This document shows, piece after piece, positions 46,727 to 55,977 of a stretch of 64,000 nucleotides of DNA. A program made the translations under genes and the position numbers. The notes beneath the pieces are model-generated. The model was not told the origin of the DNA and did not search any database. It saw only the letters and a program-made list of their open reading frames with translations. This DNA is from an uncultured Actinomycetes bacterium (GTDB taxonomy: Bacteria; Actinomycetota; Acidimicrobiia; Acidimicrobiales; RAAP-2). Position 1 is the first letter of the stretch, and every line of letters starts with the position of its first letter. The DNA lies in the NCBI GenBank assembly GCA_903893745.1, contig CAITNF010000011.1, forward strand, positions 16,408 to 80,407, in the 5' to 3' direction.

Positions 46727-48055
46727 CCTAGCCTCAATGAATCTGCGGTCGTGTCGACAATGTTTGATGCCGTCATCGTCGGCGGCGGTCCGAGTGGTTC
46801 AGCCTGCGCATTCTGGTTAGCGCAGGCTGGTTGGTCAGTCTGTCTGATCGAGAAGAAACACTTCCCCCGAGAGAAGACCTGTGGCGATGGTCTCACCCCT
46901 CGATCGGTCTACCAACTCGCCGAAATGGGCCTCGAGTCGGCGCTGGTGCAACACGGCCACCGCTACCACGGACTGCGCGCGTTCGGCTTTGGCGCCTCAC
47001 TCGAGATGAATTGGCCGGACCATCCGGTCTTCCCCAACTACGGCTACACGATTACCCGATACAACCTGGACGGACTCGTCGCCGAAAGTGCGGCGGCCAA
47101 GGGCGCCGTACTTCTGAATGGCACCGAAGCGGTAGCCCTGCTCGAACCCACCGAGCAACTCGACGGAGCCTTACGCGGGGCGAAAGGCGTCATCGTCAAA
47201 GACAAGGAGTCAGGTCTCACCAAAGAGATTCGCGGTCGCTACGTAATTGTGGCCGACGGACAGAACTCTCGGCTCGGACGCGAACTAGGAACTGCGCGTA
47301 ATCGTTCGTGGCCAATGGGTATGGCGCTACGCGGCTACTACACGAGTGATCGCCACGATGAACCGTGGATTGATTCGCACCTCGATATTCGCGACACCAG
47401 CGGGTCCGTCGTGCCCGGTTACGGCTGGATCTTTCCCCTCGGTGACGGTCGAGTCAACGTGGGAGTGGGACTCTTATCGACTGGCGGAGCCTGGAAGGGC
47501 GTCAACACCACAAAGCTGCAGGAGTACTTCGTGGCCCAAACGGCCGAGGCGTGGGGACTGTCCGACGAGACAAGTTGTGGTCCCGCGACCGGTGGCCGTC
47601 TACCTATGGGTATGGCGACGGGGCCCCACGTTGGACCAAACACCTTGACGATTGGTGATGCTGCGAGCACGGTCAACCCATTCAACGGCGAAGGTATTGC
47701 CTACGGCTACGAGTCGGGACGCCTCGCCGCGGGCGTCGTGGGTGAGGCGCTTCTCGCGAACGACCCCCGAGTGCTCGCTTTGTACGAAGAACGTCTGCAG
47801 CAGGCGTACGGCGACTACTACAAAGTGGCCCGAGCGTTCGTGCGTATTATCTCTGAACCACGAATCCTGGCCGCGTGTGTTGGTCTGGGACTGCGCATTG
47901 AGCCTCTCATGAAGGAGCTTTTAAACATTATGGCGAACCTGATGCAAAATAATTCAAAGGGCCCCGCCGAATTGGGCTACCGGGCACTCACGCGACTGGC
48001 TGACGCCATCCCCGAACGGGCCTACGACCTGCTGCTCGGTAATGGTGAAAAATAA
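46724..48055 (+). CDS. Geranylgeranyl reductase family protein, probable menaquinone reductase
   Basis: A 443-residue FAD protein. It has FDAVIVGGGPSGSACAFWLAQ, EKKHFPREKTCGDGLTPRSV, VIVADGQNSRLGRELG and IGDAASTVNPFNGEGIAYGY, typical of geranylgeranyl reductase / MenJ-type flavoproteins. MenJ saturates one isoprene unit of menaquinone. Its place next to complex I genes supports a quinone role, but reduction of archaeal-type or carotenoid isoprenoids cannot be excluded. The start is GTG 46724 (leaderless pattern) or ATG 46760, which would sit directly before FDAVIVGGG. Confidence 0.85.
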   Translation: MPSLNESAVVSTMFDAVIVGGGPSGSACAFWLAQAGWSVCLIEKKHFPREKTCGDGLTPRSVYQLAEMGLESALVQHGHRYHGLRAFGFGASLEMNWPDHPVFPNYGYTITRYNLDGLVAESAAAKGAVLLNGTEAVALLEPTEQLDGALRGAKGVIVKDKESGLTKEIRGRYVIVADGQNSRLGRELGTARNRSWPMGMALRGYYTSDRHDEPWIDSHLDIRDTSGSVVPGYGWIFPLGDGRVNVGVGLLSTGGAWKGVNTTKLQEYFVAQTAEAWGLSDETSCGPATGGRLPMGMATGPHVGPNTLTIGDAASTVNPFNGEGIAYGYESGRLAAGVVGEALLANDPRVLALYEERLQQAYGDYYKVARAFVRIISEPRILAACVGLGLRIEPLMKELLNIMANLMQNNSKGPAELGYRALTRLADAIPERAYDLLLGNGEK

Positions 48056-48088
48056 GTGCTCGCCACTGCGATGATGGCCCGCACGGCC

Positions 48089-48133
48089 TTCACCGTTAGC
48101 CTTAAGACCGTGAACCCCCGAGGCATTGCCTGA
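48089..48133 (+). promoter_or_regulatory. Candidate FTR1 control region with micro-ORF
   Basis: TTCAC and GTGAA (48089-48114) form an inverted repeat around TTAGCCTTAA, which resembles the centre of a DtxR/IdeR box but matches the full consensus poorly. TAGCCT (48097-48102) is followed by 7 bases and GTG AAC CCC CGA GGC ATT GCC TGA (48110-48133), a possible 7-codon leader ORF ending 7 bases before the FTR1 ATG. Iron-dependent control is a guess from the gene. Confidence 0.3.
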
Positions 48134-48140
48134 GCCATAA

Positions 48141-49016
48141 ATGATTCCTACTTTCGTTATCTTTCTTCGCGAGGGCATTGAAGCCTCGATGATTGTGGCC
48201 ATTTTGCTCGCCTACCTCAAGCAGATTGGTCAACGCCGACACTTTCGCGATCTCTACATCGGGGTCGCCGCAGCCTTTGCGATTGACGGTGCGGGCGGAA
48301 TCGCCGCCTACCTCCTGATTAAGCACTACAGCGGATCCAACGTGCAGGCTTACTTTGAAACGGCCACGTACCTGATCGCGGCGGGTTCGTTAACGTTCAT
48401 GACGCTATGGATGCAGCGTCACGCTCGCACGATGGCCAAACAACTTCGCGCGCGCAGTGATGTCGCGCTCAGTCGAGGCAGCCGAGTCGGCATGGCCTTT
48501 CTCGCCTTTCAAGCCGTGTGGCGCGAGGGTCTCGAGACAATGGTCTTTACCCTGGCCATCCTCTTCGCTTCAACCAGTCAGGCACCCACGCCCGGTCGCG
48601 GTCATCTGCTGCTGCTGGGGGCTCTACTCGGAATCGTCGTCGCTTTGGTACTAGCCTTCGCGATCTACCGGTTGGGTGCCAAAATCAACCTCAAGTGGTT
48701 TTTCCGCATTCTCGGCGTCACCTTGATGTTCTTCGCCGCCGGGTTACTCGCGAACGCCATTGAGAATCTCCAACAACTCGGCTGGCTCCCCTTCGCCAAA
48801 CAGACTCTCTGGAATTCGAGTGGTGCCATCACCCAGTCGTCGAATCTTGGTGACGTGTTGCACTCGTTTATTGGTTACGCCGATCAACCGACCGCGCTGC
48901 AGGGTCTCGTCTGGATTGTCTATCTTGCGCTCACCATTTCGGCCTTCGTGATGATTGGACGAGTCAAGCCAAAACCATCACCGGTGCTCGCTGAGTCAAT
49001 TCCAGCCGAGCGCTAA
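48141..49016 (+). CDS. FTR1/EfeU-family high-affinity iron permease
   Basis: A 291-residue protein with seven hydrophobic helices. Both REGxE motifs needed for iron transport are present: FVIFLREGIEASMIVAILL and AVWREGLETMVFTLAI. It would import ferric or ferrous iron across the membrane. EfeO and EfeB partners are absent nearby. It has no ribosome binding site near ATG 48141. The stop shares CTAA with the convergent gene (49013-49016). Confidence 0.9.
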   Translation: MIPTFVIFLREGIEASMIVAILLAYLKQIGQRRHFRDLYIGVAAAFAIDGAGGIAAYLLIKHYSGSNVQAYFETATYLIAAGSLTFMTLWMQRHARTMAKQLRARSDVALSRGSRVGMAFLAFQAVWREGLETMVFTLAILFASTSQAPTPGRGHLLLLGALLGIVVALVLAFAIYRLGAKINLKWFFRILGVTLMFFAAGLLANAIENLQQLGWLPFAKQTLWNSSGAITQSSNLGDVLHSFIGYADQPTALQGLVWIVYLALTISAFVMIGRVKPKPSPVLAESIPAER

Positions 49017-50122
49017 ACCGACGATCCCGTCGACGAGGTCATGCGCGTCAGCAACGTGTTGACTTGACTCGCCAGGAACGCTTTGCTCTCGGGCCACGAC
49101 GCAACGATTGCCCCAAAGGTTGTCTCAAAGTGTCCACTCGCGGCAACCACCATCACCAAATAGAGCGGTGCGCTGACACCGGGCAGTGACAGTCGAGTCA
49201 CACCACCGCGCGACCAACCGTGCACAAACGTGGTCGGCTGCCAATTGGACACCGACGTGCCGTGCGAGAGTTTCCCCGAATATGACGAAAGGACGAGTGA
49301 GGCGTTGGAGTCAGAAAAACACGATCCAAACTTCGGCAGCGACATTTCGGCCACGTCGCGTTGCACCATTGTGGTTGTCGAGTAGTACTGAGTCGTCGAA
49401 CCTATTTCGATTCCCTTAAATGAAGTTGACGAAAAGATTTTTGACGAGACTTGATAGTCGGGCATCTGTCCCGCCGCACCGTAGATTCGATCTTTCTTTG
49501 GCGACACCCCAATACAGCGCTGAAACTCTGAGGAGATTTGGCGCCACAGCAACGACGCCGGCGACGTAGTTGGCGGAGCCGTCGTGGTCGTTGACGTCAC
49601 GACTTCAGTCGAGGGAGGAATGATGTATGAGAGAGCGGAGTTCGGCGTTACGTTCCAACCCGTTGGCAGATCACGCAACGTGAGATTCACCGACTGAGCC
49701 AACGCCAATTCCTGAGTGGCATTGCTACGGTGCTGCCACACAATGGCCGCGAGTCCTCCCGCGAATGACGAGAGCAGGACTACTCCGGCAACAATCCAGA
49801 CACTGGCCCGATTCGCTCGCCGAGTCACGTCGCCGCCCTGTTCGCGAATCACCGAGCGCCAAGCGTCGAAATCATCAGTTCGTGGGTGGCGCCAACAGTA
49901 GCGAACGCCGCCGGCGGTGCCAAAGAGGGCCATGCCTCGCGCAAAGCGCAACAGTTGCAAGTTGGTCAGTTCCGACCAGGGCGTTTGCCACGCGACGGCC
50001 GGTTCACCCGCGAGTTGGGTTAGTCCAGTTTCGTCCGCGAGCAGAGTTACCGGCGCAGTCGGTCCGTGGGGCACGAAGGCCGGCTGTACCGTCCATCCCT
50101 CACTACGTAGGGGGAGGGTCAT
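49013..50122 (-). CDS. Uncharacterised membrane-anchored protein
   Basis: A 369-residue protein. A cytoplasmic domain of about 105 residues (beta-rich, ends DDFDAWRSVI) is followed by one helix (ASVWIVAGVVLLSSFAGGLA), a Thr/Pro-rich linker (STTTTAPPTTSP) and an extracellular domain with cysteines (FQRCIGVSP, FGSCFSDSN). I do not recognise the family; the fold outside the membrane resembles sensor or lipoprotein-like domains of Actinobacteria. ATG 50122 overlaps hemL by four bases, so it is the last gene of the heme operon and may be expressed with it. Confidence 0.65.
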   Translation of the reverse strand: MTLPLRSEGWTVQPAFVPHGPTAPVTLLADETGLTQLAGEPAVAWQTPWSELTNLQLLRFARGMALFGTAGGVRYCWRHPRTDDFDAWRSVIREQGGDVTRRANRASVWIVAGVVLLSSFAGGLAAIVWQHRSNATQELALAQSVNLTLRDLPTGWNVTPNSALSYIIPPSTEVVTSTTTTAPPTTSPASLLWRQISSEFQRCIGVSPKKDRIYGAAGQMPDYQVSSKIFSSTSFKGIEIGSTTQYYSTTTMVQRDVAEMSLPKFGSCFSDSNASLVLSSYSGKLSHGTSVSNWQPTTFVHGWSRGGVTRLSLPGVSAPLYLVMVVAASGHFETTFGAIVASWPESKAFLASQVNTLLTRMTSSTGSSV

Positions 50123-51396
50123 GATTGGGCAGTCTCCTTCGCGGCCTCGGCGGCTCGCACCACAGTACGACGCAAATCTGCGTCAGTGTGCGCCATAGAG
50201 AGAAAAAGAATTTCGTAGGCACCCGGCGCCAGCGCAAAACCACGCAGCAGCATCGCGTGAAAGAAGTGTCGGTAGAGCCCGTTCTCACAGACCACCTTGG
50301 CCTCGTCGAAGTTCCGGGGTGGGGCAAAGGGCTCTCGCGAAAGGTAGAGACCCATCAGTGGTCCAACGACCGGCGTCTGGGCGTAAAGACCCGATGACTC
50401 AATCGCTTCGCGCAGCTGCTGGGCAAAATTCTGTACCCGATTGCTGAGCTCCACGTAGTGTTCGGGGCGCATGTGATTAAGCACCGCCACTCCCGCTGCC
50501 GTCGCGAGAGGATTTCCCGACAACGTGCCCGCTTGATAGACGGGTCCTAGCGGGGCGAGCGACTTCATCACCTCGCGCGATCCACCAAAAGCGCCGACGG
50601 GTAATCCCCCGCCAATGACCTTGCCAAAGCACCAGAGGTCGGGGATGACCGAGTAGAACTCACCAGCGCCGCCTGGCGCGAGGCGAAAACCGGTGATCAC
50701 CTCGTCGAAAATTAAGAGAGCGCCCACTCGATCACATTCGGCTCGCAGCCCCGCGAGAAACCCTTCGACCGGGGCCACCAAATTCATGTTCGCCGCAACT
50801 GGTTCTACCAAAACCGCGGCAATGGAGTCGTCCAGGGTGGGTACTTCGTTGTAGGGCGCCACGACCGTATCGCGCACGGCGCCTTCGGTAACGCCAGCCG
50901 AACCGGGTAATCCCATCTGCGCCACGCCACTTCCACCGGCTACCAACAGCGCATCGGAGTGACCGTGATAACAGCCGTCAAACTTCACGATTCGTTCTCG
51001 GCCCGTCGCGCCACGAGCGAGACGAACCGCACTCATGACCGCTTCAGTTCCCGACGAGACGAGACGAACCTGTTCGAGTCCCGGCACGCGGCTCGTTATG
51101 GCCTCAGCGAGTAGTACTTCGCCCGGCGTCGGGGCGCCAAACGTGGTGCCCTCACCCACGGCGTCACTGAGAACCCTCACGACGTCGGGATGGGCGTGAC
51201 CCAAGAGCGAGGCACCGTACGACTGGACGAAGTCCAAGTAGCGATGACCTTCCACGTCGTCAACGTAGGCGCCCGAACCGCGAACCACCGTGTAAGGAGT
51301 TCCCCCTACCGAACGAAATGAGCGCACCGGCGAGTCGACGCCTCCTGGGATCACCCGCAGCGCTCGCTCAAACCATTCAAGATTGGTCGGACTCAA
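50119..51396 (-). CDS. hemL: Glutamate-1-semialdehyde 2,1-aminomutase
   Basis: A 425-residue PLP enzyme that makes 5-aminolevulinate. Seen: IPGGVDSPVRSFRSVGGTPY, LRLARG-type start of the core (VRLARGATGRERIVKFDGCY), LLIFDEVITGFRLAPGGAGE and the PLP lysine in CFGKVIGGGLPVGAFGG. It overlaps hemB by four bases and the unknown membrane gene by four bases. The C5 route from glutamyl-tRNA is complete here with hemA. Confidence 0.96.
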   Translation of the reverse strand: MSPTNLEWFERALRVIPGGVDSPVRSFRSVGGTPYTVVRGSGAYVDDVEGHRYLDFVQSYGASLLGHAHPDVVRVLSDAVGEGTTFGAPTPGEVLLAEAITSRVPGLEQVRLVSSGTEAVMSAVRLARGATGRERIVKFDGCYHGHSDALLVAGGSGVAQMGLPGSAGVTEGAVRDTVVAPYNEVPTLDDSIAAVLVEPVAANMNLVAPVEGFLAGLRAECDRVGALLIFDEVITGFRLAPGGAGEFYSVIPDLWCFGKVIGGGLPVGAFGGSREVMKSLAPLGPVYQAGTLSGNPLATAAGVAVLNHMRPEHYVELSNRVQNFAQQLREAIESSGLYAQTPVVGPLMGLYLSREPFAPPRNFDEAKVVCENGLYRHFFHAMLLRGFALAPGAYEILFLSMAHTDADLRRTVVRAAEAAKETAQS

Positions 51397-52373
51397 CGTG
51401 ACAACTCTTCCGCCACTTCACCAGCGAAGTAGGTCAAGACAAAATCTGCTCCCGCTCGTCGCACCGCAGTTAACTGTTCTATCGCCACCGCTGCGCCGTC
51501 GATCCAACCTTGCTGCGCGGCGGCCTTCACCATGGCGTACTCGCCACTGACGTGATACGCGCACAGGGGTACGTCGAGCTCGCGTCGCAGGTCAGCCACA
51601 ATATCGAGGTAGGTCATCGCCGGCTTGACCATGATGATGTCCGCACCCTGCTCGACGTCCGCTCGTGCTTCTCGTAACGCTTCACGGCGATTGCGTGCGT
51701 CTTGTTGATAGGACCGACGGTCACCACCGTCGGCAATCTCGACTCCCACCGCGTCGCGGAAGGGTCCGTAGAGGGCGCTCGCGTACTTCGCCGCGTAGGC
51801 CAAAATCACTACGTCGCTAAAACCTTCGTCATCGAGAGCTTGACGAATCGCCCCTACTTGGCCGTCCATCATGCCGCTGGGGGCTACGACGGTGGCGCCG
51901 GCCCTGGCCTGGGCCACGGCGGTGCGGGCGTACAGCTCCAGCGTGGCATCGTTATCGACCGTGCCGTTGTCGCGCACCACGCCACAGTGACCATGGGTCG
52001 TGTACTCGTCCAAGCAGAGGTCGGCCATCACGACGAGTTCGTCACCGAATTCATCACGTAGGGAACGAAGCGCCACCTGCACGACTCCCTCGTCATGCCA
52101 GGCTCCACTGCCGAACTCATCTTTCAGTAGTGGCACTCCAAAGAGAATCACGCCCCCAACACCGGCCCGATGAAGTACTCGAACCTCTTCGTGCAACGAA
52201 TCCAAAGTATGTTGGGCGTGACCGGGTAGTGAGTGAATTGGTCGCGGACTACTCAGTCCTTCAGCCACAAAAAGTGGGGCTACGAGGTCCGCGGGGGCCA
52301 ACGATGTTTCGGCAACCAGTCGTCGCAACGCGGCGGTACGGCGAAGTCGGCGCGGTCGTTCGGCGGGAAACAC
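51393..52373 (-). CDS. hemB: Porphobilinogen synthase (delta-aminolevulinate dehydratase)
   Basis: A 326-residue enzyme joining two 5-aminolevulinate molecules. The metal motif is DLCLDEYTTHGHCG: two Cys plus one Asp, between the three-Cys zinc type and the Asp-rich magnesium type. Schiff-base lysines are in YAAKYASALYGPFRD and IMVKPAMTYLDIV. GTG 52373 follows TAGGCT by 6 bases, and the gap after hemD is 33 bases, so hemB may have its own leaderless promoter inside the operon. Confidence 0.95.
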   Translation of the reverse strand: MFPAERPRRLRRTAALRRLVAETSLAPADLVAPLFVAEGLSSPRPIHSLPGHAQHTLDSLHEEVRVLHRAGVGGVILFGVPLLKDEFGSGAWHDEGVVQVALRSLRDEFGDELVVMADLCLDEYTTHGHCGVVRDNGTVDNDATLELYARTAVAQARAGATVVAPSGMMDGQVGAIRQALDDEGFSDVVILAYAAKYASALYGPFRDAVGVEIADGGDRRSYQQDARNRREALREARADVEQGADIIMVKPAMTYLDIVADLRRELDVPLCAYHVSGEYAMVKAAAQQGWIDGAAVAIEQLTAVRRAGADFVLTYFAGEVAEELSR

Positions 52374-52385
52374 TTGACTAGCCTA
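52374..52385 (-). promoter_or_regulatory. Internal leaderless-type promoter before hemB
   Basis: Minus-strand TAGGCT (52385-52380) is followed by 6 bases and the hemB GTG. The identical hexamer and spacing occur at mshA and at the reductase gene on the plus strand. No strong -35 was identified. Confidence 0.4.
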
Positions 52386-52406
52386 TTACCCCGTTCGCGC
52401 GGCTCT

Positions 52407-53093
52407 TCAGCGAGGTCGGGACTGGATTACTTCAAGGCGTGCACGTAGTGAAGGGCCCCACCCCTCGATAACGCGCTGGTGAACTTTTCTCACTTCGACG
52501 CTGGTCGTGTGGCCGGGAACTGCCACCCACGTCGCGTCGTCCACGAAGTCCTTGACTACTTCCCACGCGGATGGTGCCCCGATAAGCAGCACATCGGCCC
52601 CGCGCACTTCGCCAATCTGGTCGTTCGTCAGCGCCAGCGGGCGGGTCTCGTAACAGACAATCTTCACCACTTCAATGCCTCGCTCCGCCAGTAAGCGAGG
52701 TAACTCTTCGCGTTGCTGGTGAGCACCCAATAGCAGCACCCGACCATCAACAATGGACGTCGCCAGATCGAGCGCACCGCCCTGGGAAGTAACCGCGACG
52801 GTCACACCTTCAGCAAGTAATGCCGACGTCGTTGCTTCGCCAACGCTAACGACCTGGACTGGTGGGTGCAGTGAGTTCAACGCGAGCGCGGCGTAAGGAG
52901 CACTGCGCGCACTCGTGACGACGAGCGTGGTGCACGGCTGCGCACTCGCTTCACGAATTGATTGCGCGACGACGTCGCGATCAGCGTAGGACGTGGTGGT
53001 GAGTGGAATCTCGACCACACTCGCCTCGCTCGGAATCCACGCTCGCAGCGCATCATTTTGCCCGGTCTCTCGGGTCAAGACCACACGCAGCAC
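52407..53093 (-). CDS. hemD: Uroporphyrinogen-III synthase
   Basis: A 228-residue protein; GTG 53093 follows the hemC stop by one base, and the tracked ORF start lies inside hemC. HemD is poorly conserved; the fold markers are RVVLTRETGQNDAL, CTTLVVTSARSAPYAAL, VLLLGAHQQREELPRLLAE and LLIGAPSAWEVV. It closes hydroxymethylbilane into uroporphyrinogen III. Position between hemC and hemB supports the call. Confidence 0.88.
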   Translation of the reverse strand: MLRVVLTRETGQNDALRAWIPSEASVVEIPLTTTSYADRDVVAQSIREASAQPCTTLVVTSARSAPYAALALNSLHPPVQVVSVGEATTSALLAEGVTVAVTSQGGALDLATSIVDGRVLLLGAHQQREELPRLLAERGIEVVKIVCYETRPLALTNDQIGEVRGADVLLIGAPSAWEVVKDFVDDATWVAVPGHTTSVEVRKVHQRVIEGWGPSLRARLEVIQSRPR

Positions 53094-53094
53094 G

Positions 53095-53991
53095 TTACGA
53101 CCATCCCGGCAACTGCGCGCCACCTTGCTCATCGCGTAAGTTGCGGGCCAACTCAATCCCTAACAACATTGGATCGGTGCCCGACACGACGTGTCGCACA
53201 CTGCTCGAACCGTCCACGGCAATCATGACGCCGCGCAGTTCACAGCGCCCCGACACAACATTCGCGTGCGCCCCAGCGGGAATCGAGCAGCCGGCGCCGA
53301 GTTCTTTTAGAAATGAGCGCTCCGCAATCAGGGCCATCATCGCGTCGTCAAGGTTGATACTGGCAACGGCGTGGAACGCTTGTTCATCATCGCTGCGTAC
53401 TTCAAGAGCAAGGGCACCCTGACCCACTTGTGGAATGAACCACTGCGGATCAAGTCGTTGCGCCACTCGAGCTGACTCTTCGAGTCGAGCCAGCGCGGCG
53501 GCGGCGGTAATTACCGCGTCAACACCACTACTCGCGGCTATTTCAAGGCGACGAGCCATATTGCCCCGCAGCTCAACTACGCGCAGATCCGGGCGGCGTT
53601 CGAGCAGCAGTGCTCGCCGTCGCGGTGATCCCGTCGCGACGGTGGCTCCCGGACCGAGCCCGGCCAATGAGCGACCCACCAGTACGTCAGCACCATCCAA
53701 CCGTTCTGGCACACTCGCGAGTACCAGCCCCTCGGGTGTCGTGCTGGGAAGATCTTTGGCGCTGTGTACTGCGACGTCAGCTTCACCGCGAAGAAGGGCC
53801 TGTTGCACTTCAACGGCGAAGACGCCTCGGCCACCAAGTTCAACCAGCGGTACGTCGAGCGCACGGTCGCCAACGGTTTCGACGGGCACCAGAGAACTTT
53901 CGATACCGACAGCTAGCAACCGCTCGCGCACTAACTCCGCTTGGCGCAGCGCGAGCGGGGAGCGTCGCGTCGCCAGGCGCAGACCACTCAT
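53095..53991 (-). CDS. hemC: Hydroxymethylbilane synthase
   Basis: A 298-residue enzyme assembling four porphobilinogens. Seen: LRLATRRSPLALRQAELV, VHSAKDLPSTTPEGL, ATGSPRRRALLLERRPDL and the dipyrromethane-binding Cys in KELGAGCSIPAGAHA. Overlaps hemA by four bases (ATGA) and runs to within one base of hemD. Confidence 0.95.
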   Translation of the reverse strand: MSGLRLATRRSPLALRQAELVRERLLAVGIESSLVPVETVGDRALDVPLVELGGRGVFAVEVQQALLRGEADVAVHSAKDLPSTTPEGLVLASVPERLDGADVLVGRSLAGLGPGATVATGSPRRRALLLERRPDLRVVELRGNMARRLEIAASSGVDAVITAAAALARLEESARVAQRLDPQWFIPQVGQGALALEVRSDDEQAFHAVASINLDDAMMALIAERSFLKELGAGCSIPAGAHANVVSGRCELRGVMIAVDGSSSVRHVVSGTDPMLLGIELARNLRDEQGGAQLPGWS

Positions 53992-55250
53992 AGGTCGAAG
54001 AGATTTCGGGTGGCTTCGGTCAGACGTAGTCCTTGGTCACTGCCGGCCGCTTCCTTGAGGGCCATGGTGGGCCGATGAGCAATTTTGGCGACCACGGCAC
54101 GGACGAGTGAGGTGACCTGATCGCGCTGTTCGTCACTCATTGCGGCGAGTTCGTGAGCCCGCCGAGTCATTTCAACTTCAACCAGTTCATCAAATCGCTC
54201 ACGTAATTGGCGAACAATATTCGACGCACCGCGAGCACGTCGATCCTCGAGGTACCGTGCCACATCGTGTGTCACAAGTTCTTCGGCTTCGCCCAAAGCT
54301 TCACGACGGTTGCCCAGTGCTCGTTCCACGCGGACCCTCAAGTCATCAATGTCAACTCGCCGAATCGTTGCCAGATCACTTACGTCGCGCGCAACAGCAC
54401 GCGGGACTCCGAGGTCGACCAGGAATAGAGGTTCAGTTCGCATCGACAACTGCGCGACATTAATAAGAGGAGTCGTCACCTCCACCGCGGTTATCACGAG
54501 ACGCACTCGAGCGAGCTGCTCCGCGAGCTGCTCGCTGTCCACAACTCGAGCTCGAGGATCACCCAAAGTCGCACACATTGTTTCGGCGCGCGTCTTCGTG
54601 CGATTAATAAAGGTGAGCGTGGCGAGTCCGGGGGTGGCCGCGAGCAGGCTCTTCGCTACACCACCCGCGAGTCGCCCCGCCCCCACAATCAGGACCTCGG
54701 CATTGGTGAACTCGGGGCCGAGTTCCTCAATAGCAAACGATGCTGCCGCGTGCGCGAAACTCGTCGTGCCCCGGGCAATGGCAGTTTCATTGCGGACTCG
54801 TCGGCCCGAAGCCAAGGCTCGATGGAATAGCTCATCCATCTCTTCACCAGCCGTCTGCTCTTCGAGAGCCAAGTCCAGTGCCCGACGTAACTGCCCGAGA
54901 ACTTCAAACTCACCCGGCACGACGGACTTCAAACCGGCCGCCACACTAAACAAGTGGTCCGCAACTCCTCGATCGAAATGCACACTCAGGTGTGGGGTGA
55001 TCTCCGACGCTGGCAGGTCGGTGACCTCAGCTAAGACTGCGGTTATCTCATCGACGGCCCCGTGGAAGAGGTCAACCACCGCTACCACTTCAGTACGCAG
55101 ACAGGTTGAAACAAATACCGCTTCGTGAATGTTGCGATGGCTCACGAGTAGGCGGAGCACCTTAGGCCATTCGTGTTCGGGCACCGTGAGTCGCTCGAGT
55201 AAATCGAGCGAACTTCGCTCGTGGTCCACGCCAACTGAAATGAGGGTCAC
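53988..55250 (-). CDS. hemA: Glutamyl-tRNA reductase
   Basis: A 420-residue enzyme reducing glutamyl-tRNA(Glu) to glutamate semialdehyde. The catalytic Cys is in FVSTCLRTEVV; the NADPH-binding motif is VLIVGAGRLAGGVAKSLL; the end has the helical dimer domain (RFDELVEVEMTRRAHELAAM). The N-terminal motif reads GVDHERSSLDLLERL in place of the common GINHKTAP-type. GTG 55250 has GGAG 5 bases upstream, closer than ideal. It lies 24 bases after rex. Confidence 0.94.
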   Translation of the reverse strand: MTLISVGVDHERSSLDLLERLTVPEHEWPKVLRLLVSHRNIHEAVFVSTCLRTEVVAVVDLFHGAVDEITAVLAEVTDLPASEITPHLSVHFDRGVADHLFSVAAGLKSVVPGEFEVLGQLRRALDLALEEQTAGEEMDELFHRALASGRRVRNETAIARGTTSFAHAAASFAIEELGPEFTNAEVLIVGAGRLAGGVAKSLLAATPGLATLTFINRTKTRAETMCATLGDPRARVVDSEQLAEQLARVRLVITAVEVTTPLINVAQLSMRTEPLFLVDLGVPRAVARDVSDLATIRRVDIDDLRVRVERALGNRREALGEAEELVTHDVARYLEDRRARGASNIVRQLRERFDELVEVEMTRRAHELAAMSDEQRDQVTSLVRAVVAKIAHRPTMALKEAAGSDQGLRLTEATRNLFDL

Positions 55251-55274
55251 TAGTTCTCCGCCGTCGGGGTCACT

Positions 55275-55970
55275 CTACGCCCCCCGGTGATTGGTCGCTG
55301 CGGCGATGCCTAGCGAGTGCAGCACCCCACCGCCCAAGGGGCCAGTCCCATTATTGAGGTGGTACATCAGAATCTGGAGTTCAATTGAAAAGTCCACGTA
55401 GTGCACTGCCGTACCCAGCGGCACGGTAAGTACTTGGGGGGCGAAGTTCAAAATCGCGTGGACGTTCGCCGCAACGAGTCGGTTGCAGGCCTCTTGAGCC
55501 TGATCGGCCGGTACGCAGAGCACACCCACCGTCGCGTTTGGTAGTGGCTCGCTGAACGAGCGAACCACTTGTCCACCAATTTCGGTGCCCACCACTTTGG
55601 AATCAACGTCGTACAGTGCCGCCAGAGTGGCTCCGCGTACCAGGAAGTTCGTCGAGTTAACGAGTGCGCGTCCGAGGTTGCCCATCCCCACGACGATTAC
55701 GTCGCAGTGAATACTTTGACCCAGGGCCTCCCCAATTCGTTCATTCAACACGGTGACGTCGTAACCCGCACCCCGTGTGCCGAGCGTGCCCAGCCCGGCT
55801 AAGTCACGACGCACCGTCGTCGCGGTCACGCCGGCCAACTCGCCAATCTGGCTCGAGTCGATTCGTTGCAGTCCTTGCGCCGCCCAACCTTCGACGATGC
55901 GCTGGTACACGGGAAGTCGCGAAATTGTTGGCTCTGAGAGTTTGCGGGAGCGAAGTCGAGCCGTCGCCAT
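55275..55970 (-). CDS. rex: Redox-sensing transcriptional repressor Rex
   Basis: A 231-residue protein. The N-terminal winged helix (LSEPTISRLPVYQRIVEGW and ATTVRRDLAGLGTLGTRGAGY) is followed by a Rossmann domain (VIVVGMGNLGRALVNS) that binds NADH and NAD+. Rex senses NADH/NAD+ and represses respiratory and other genes when NADH is low. I prefer ATG 55970 over GTG 55976 because TAGCGT lies exactly 6 bases upstream. Its promoter contains a 20-base palindrome, and it sits directly upstream of hemA as in other Actinobacteria. Confidence 0.93.
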   Translation of the reverse strand: MATARLRSRKLSEPTISRLPVYQRIVEGWAAQGLQRIDSSQIGELAGVTATTVRRDLAGLGTLGTRGAGYDVTVLNERIGEALGQSIHCDVIVVGMGNLGRALVNSTNFLVRGATLAALYDVDSKVVGTEIGGQVVRSFSEPLPNATVGVLCVPADQAQEACNRLVAANVHAILNFAPQVLTVPLGTAVHYVDFSIELQILMYHLNNGTGPLGGGVLHSLGIAAATNHRGA

Positions 55971-55977
55971 AGTCACA

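Noticed and set aside
48089-48114. Full DtxR/IdeR box before FTR1
   Set aside because: Only the centre matches; about half of the 19 positions agree, so it was not called as an iron box.
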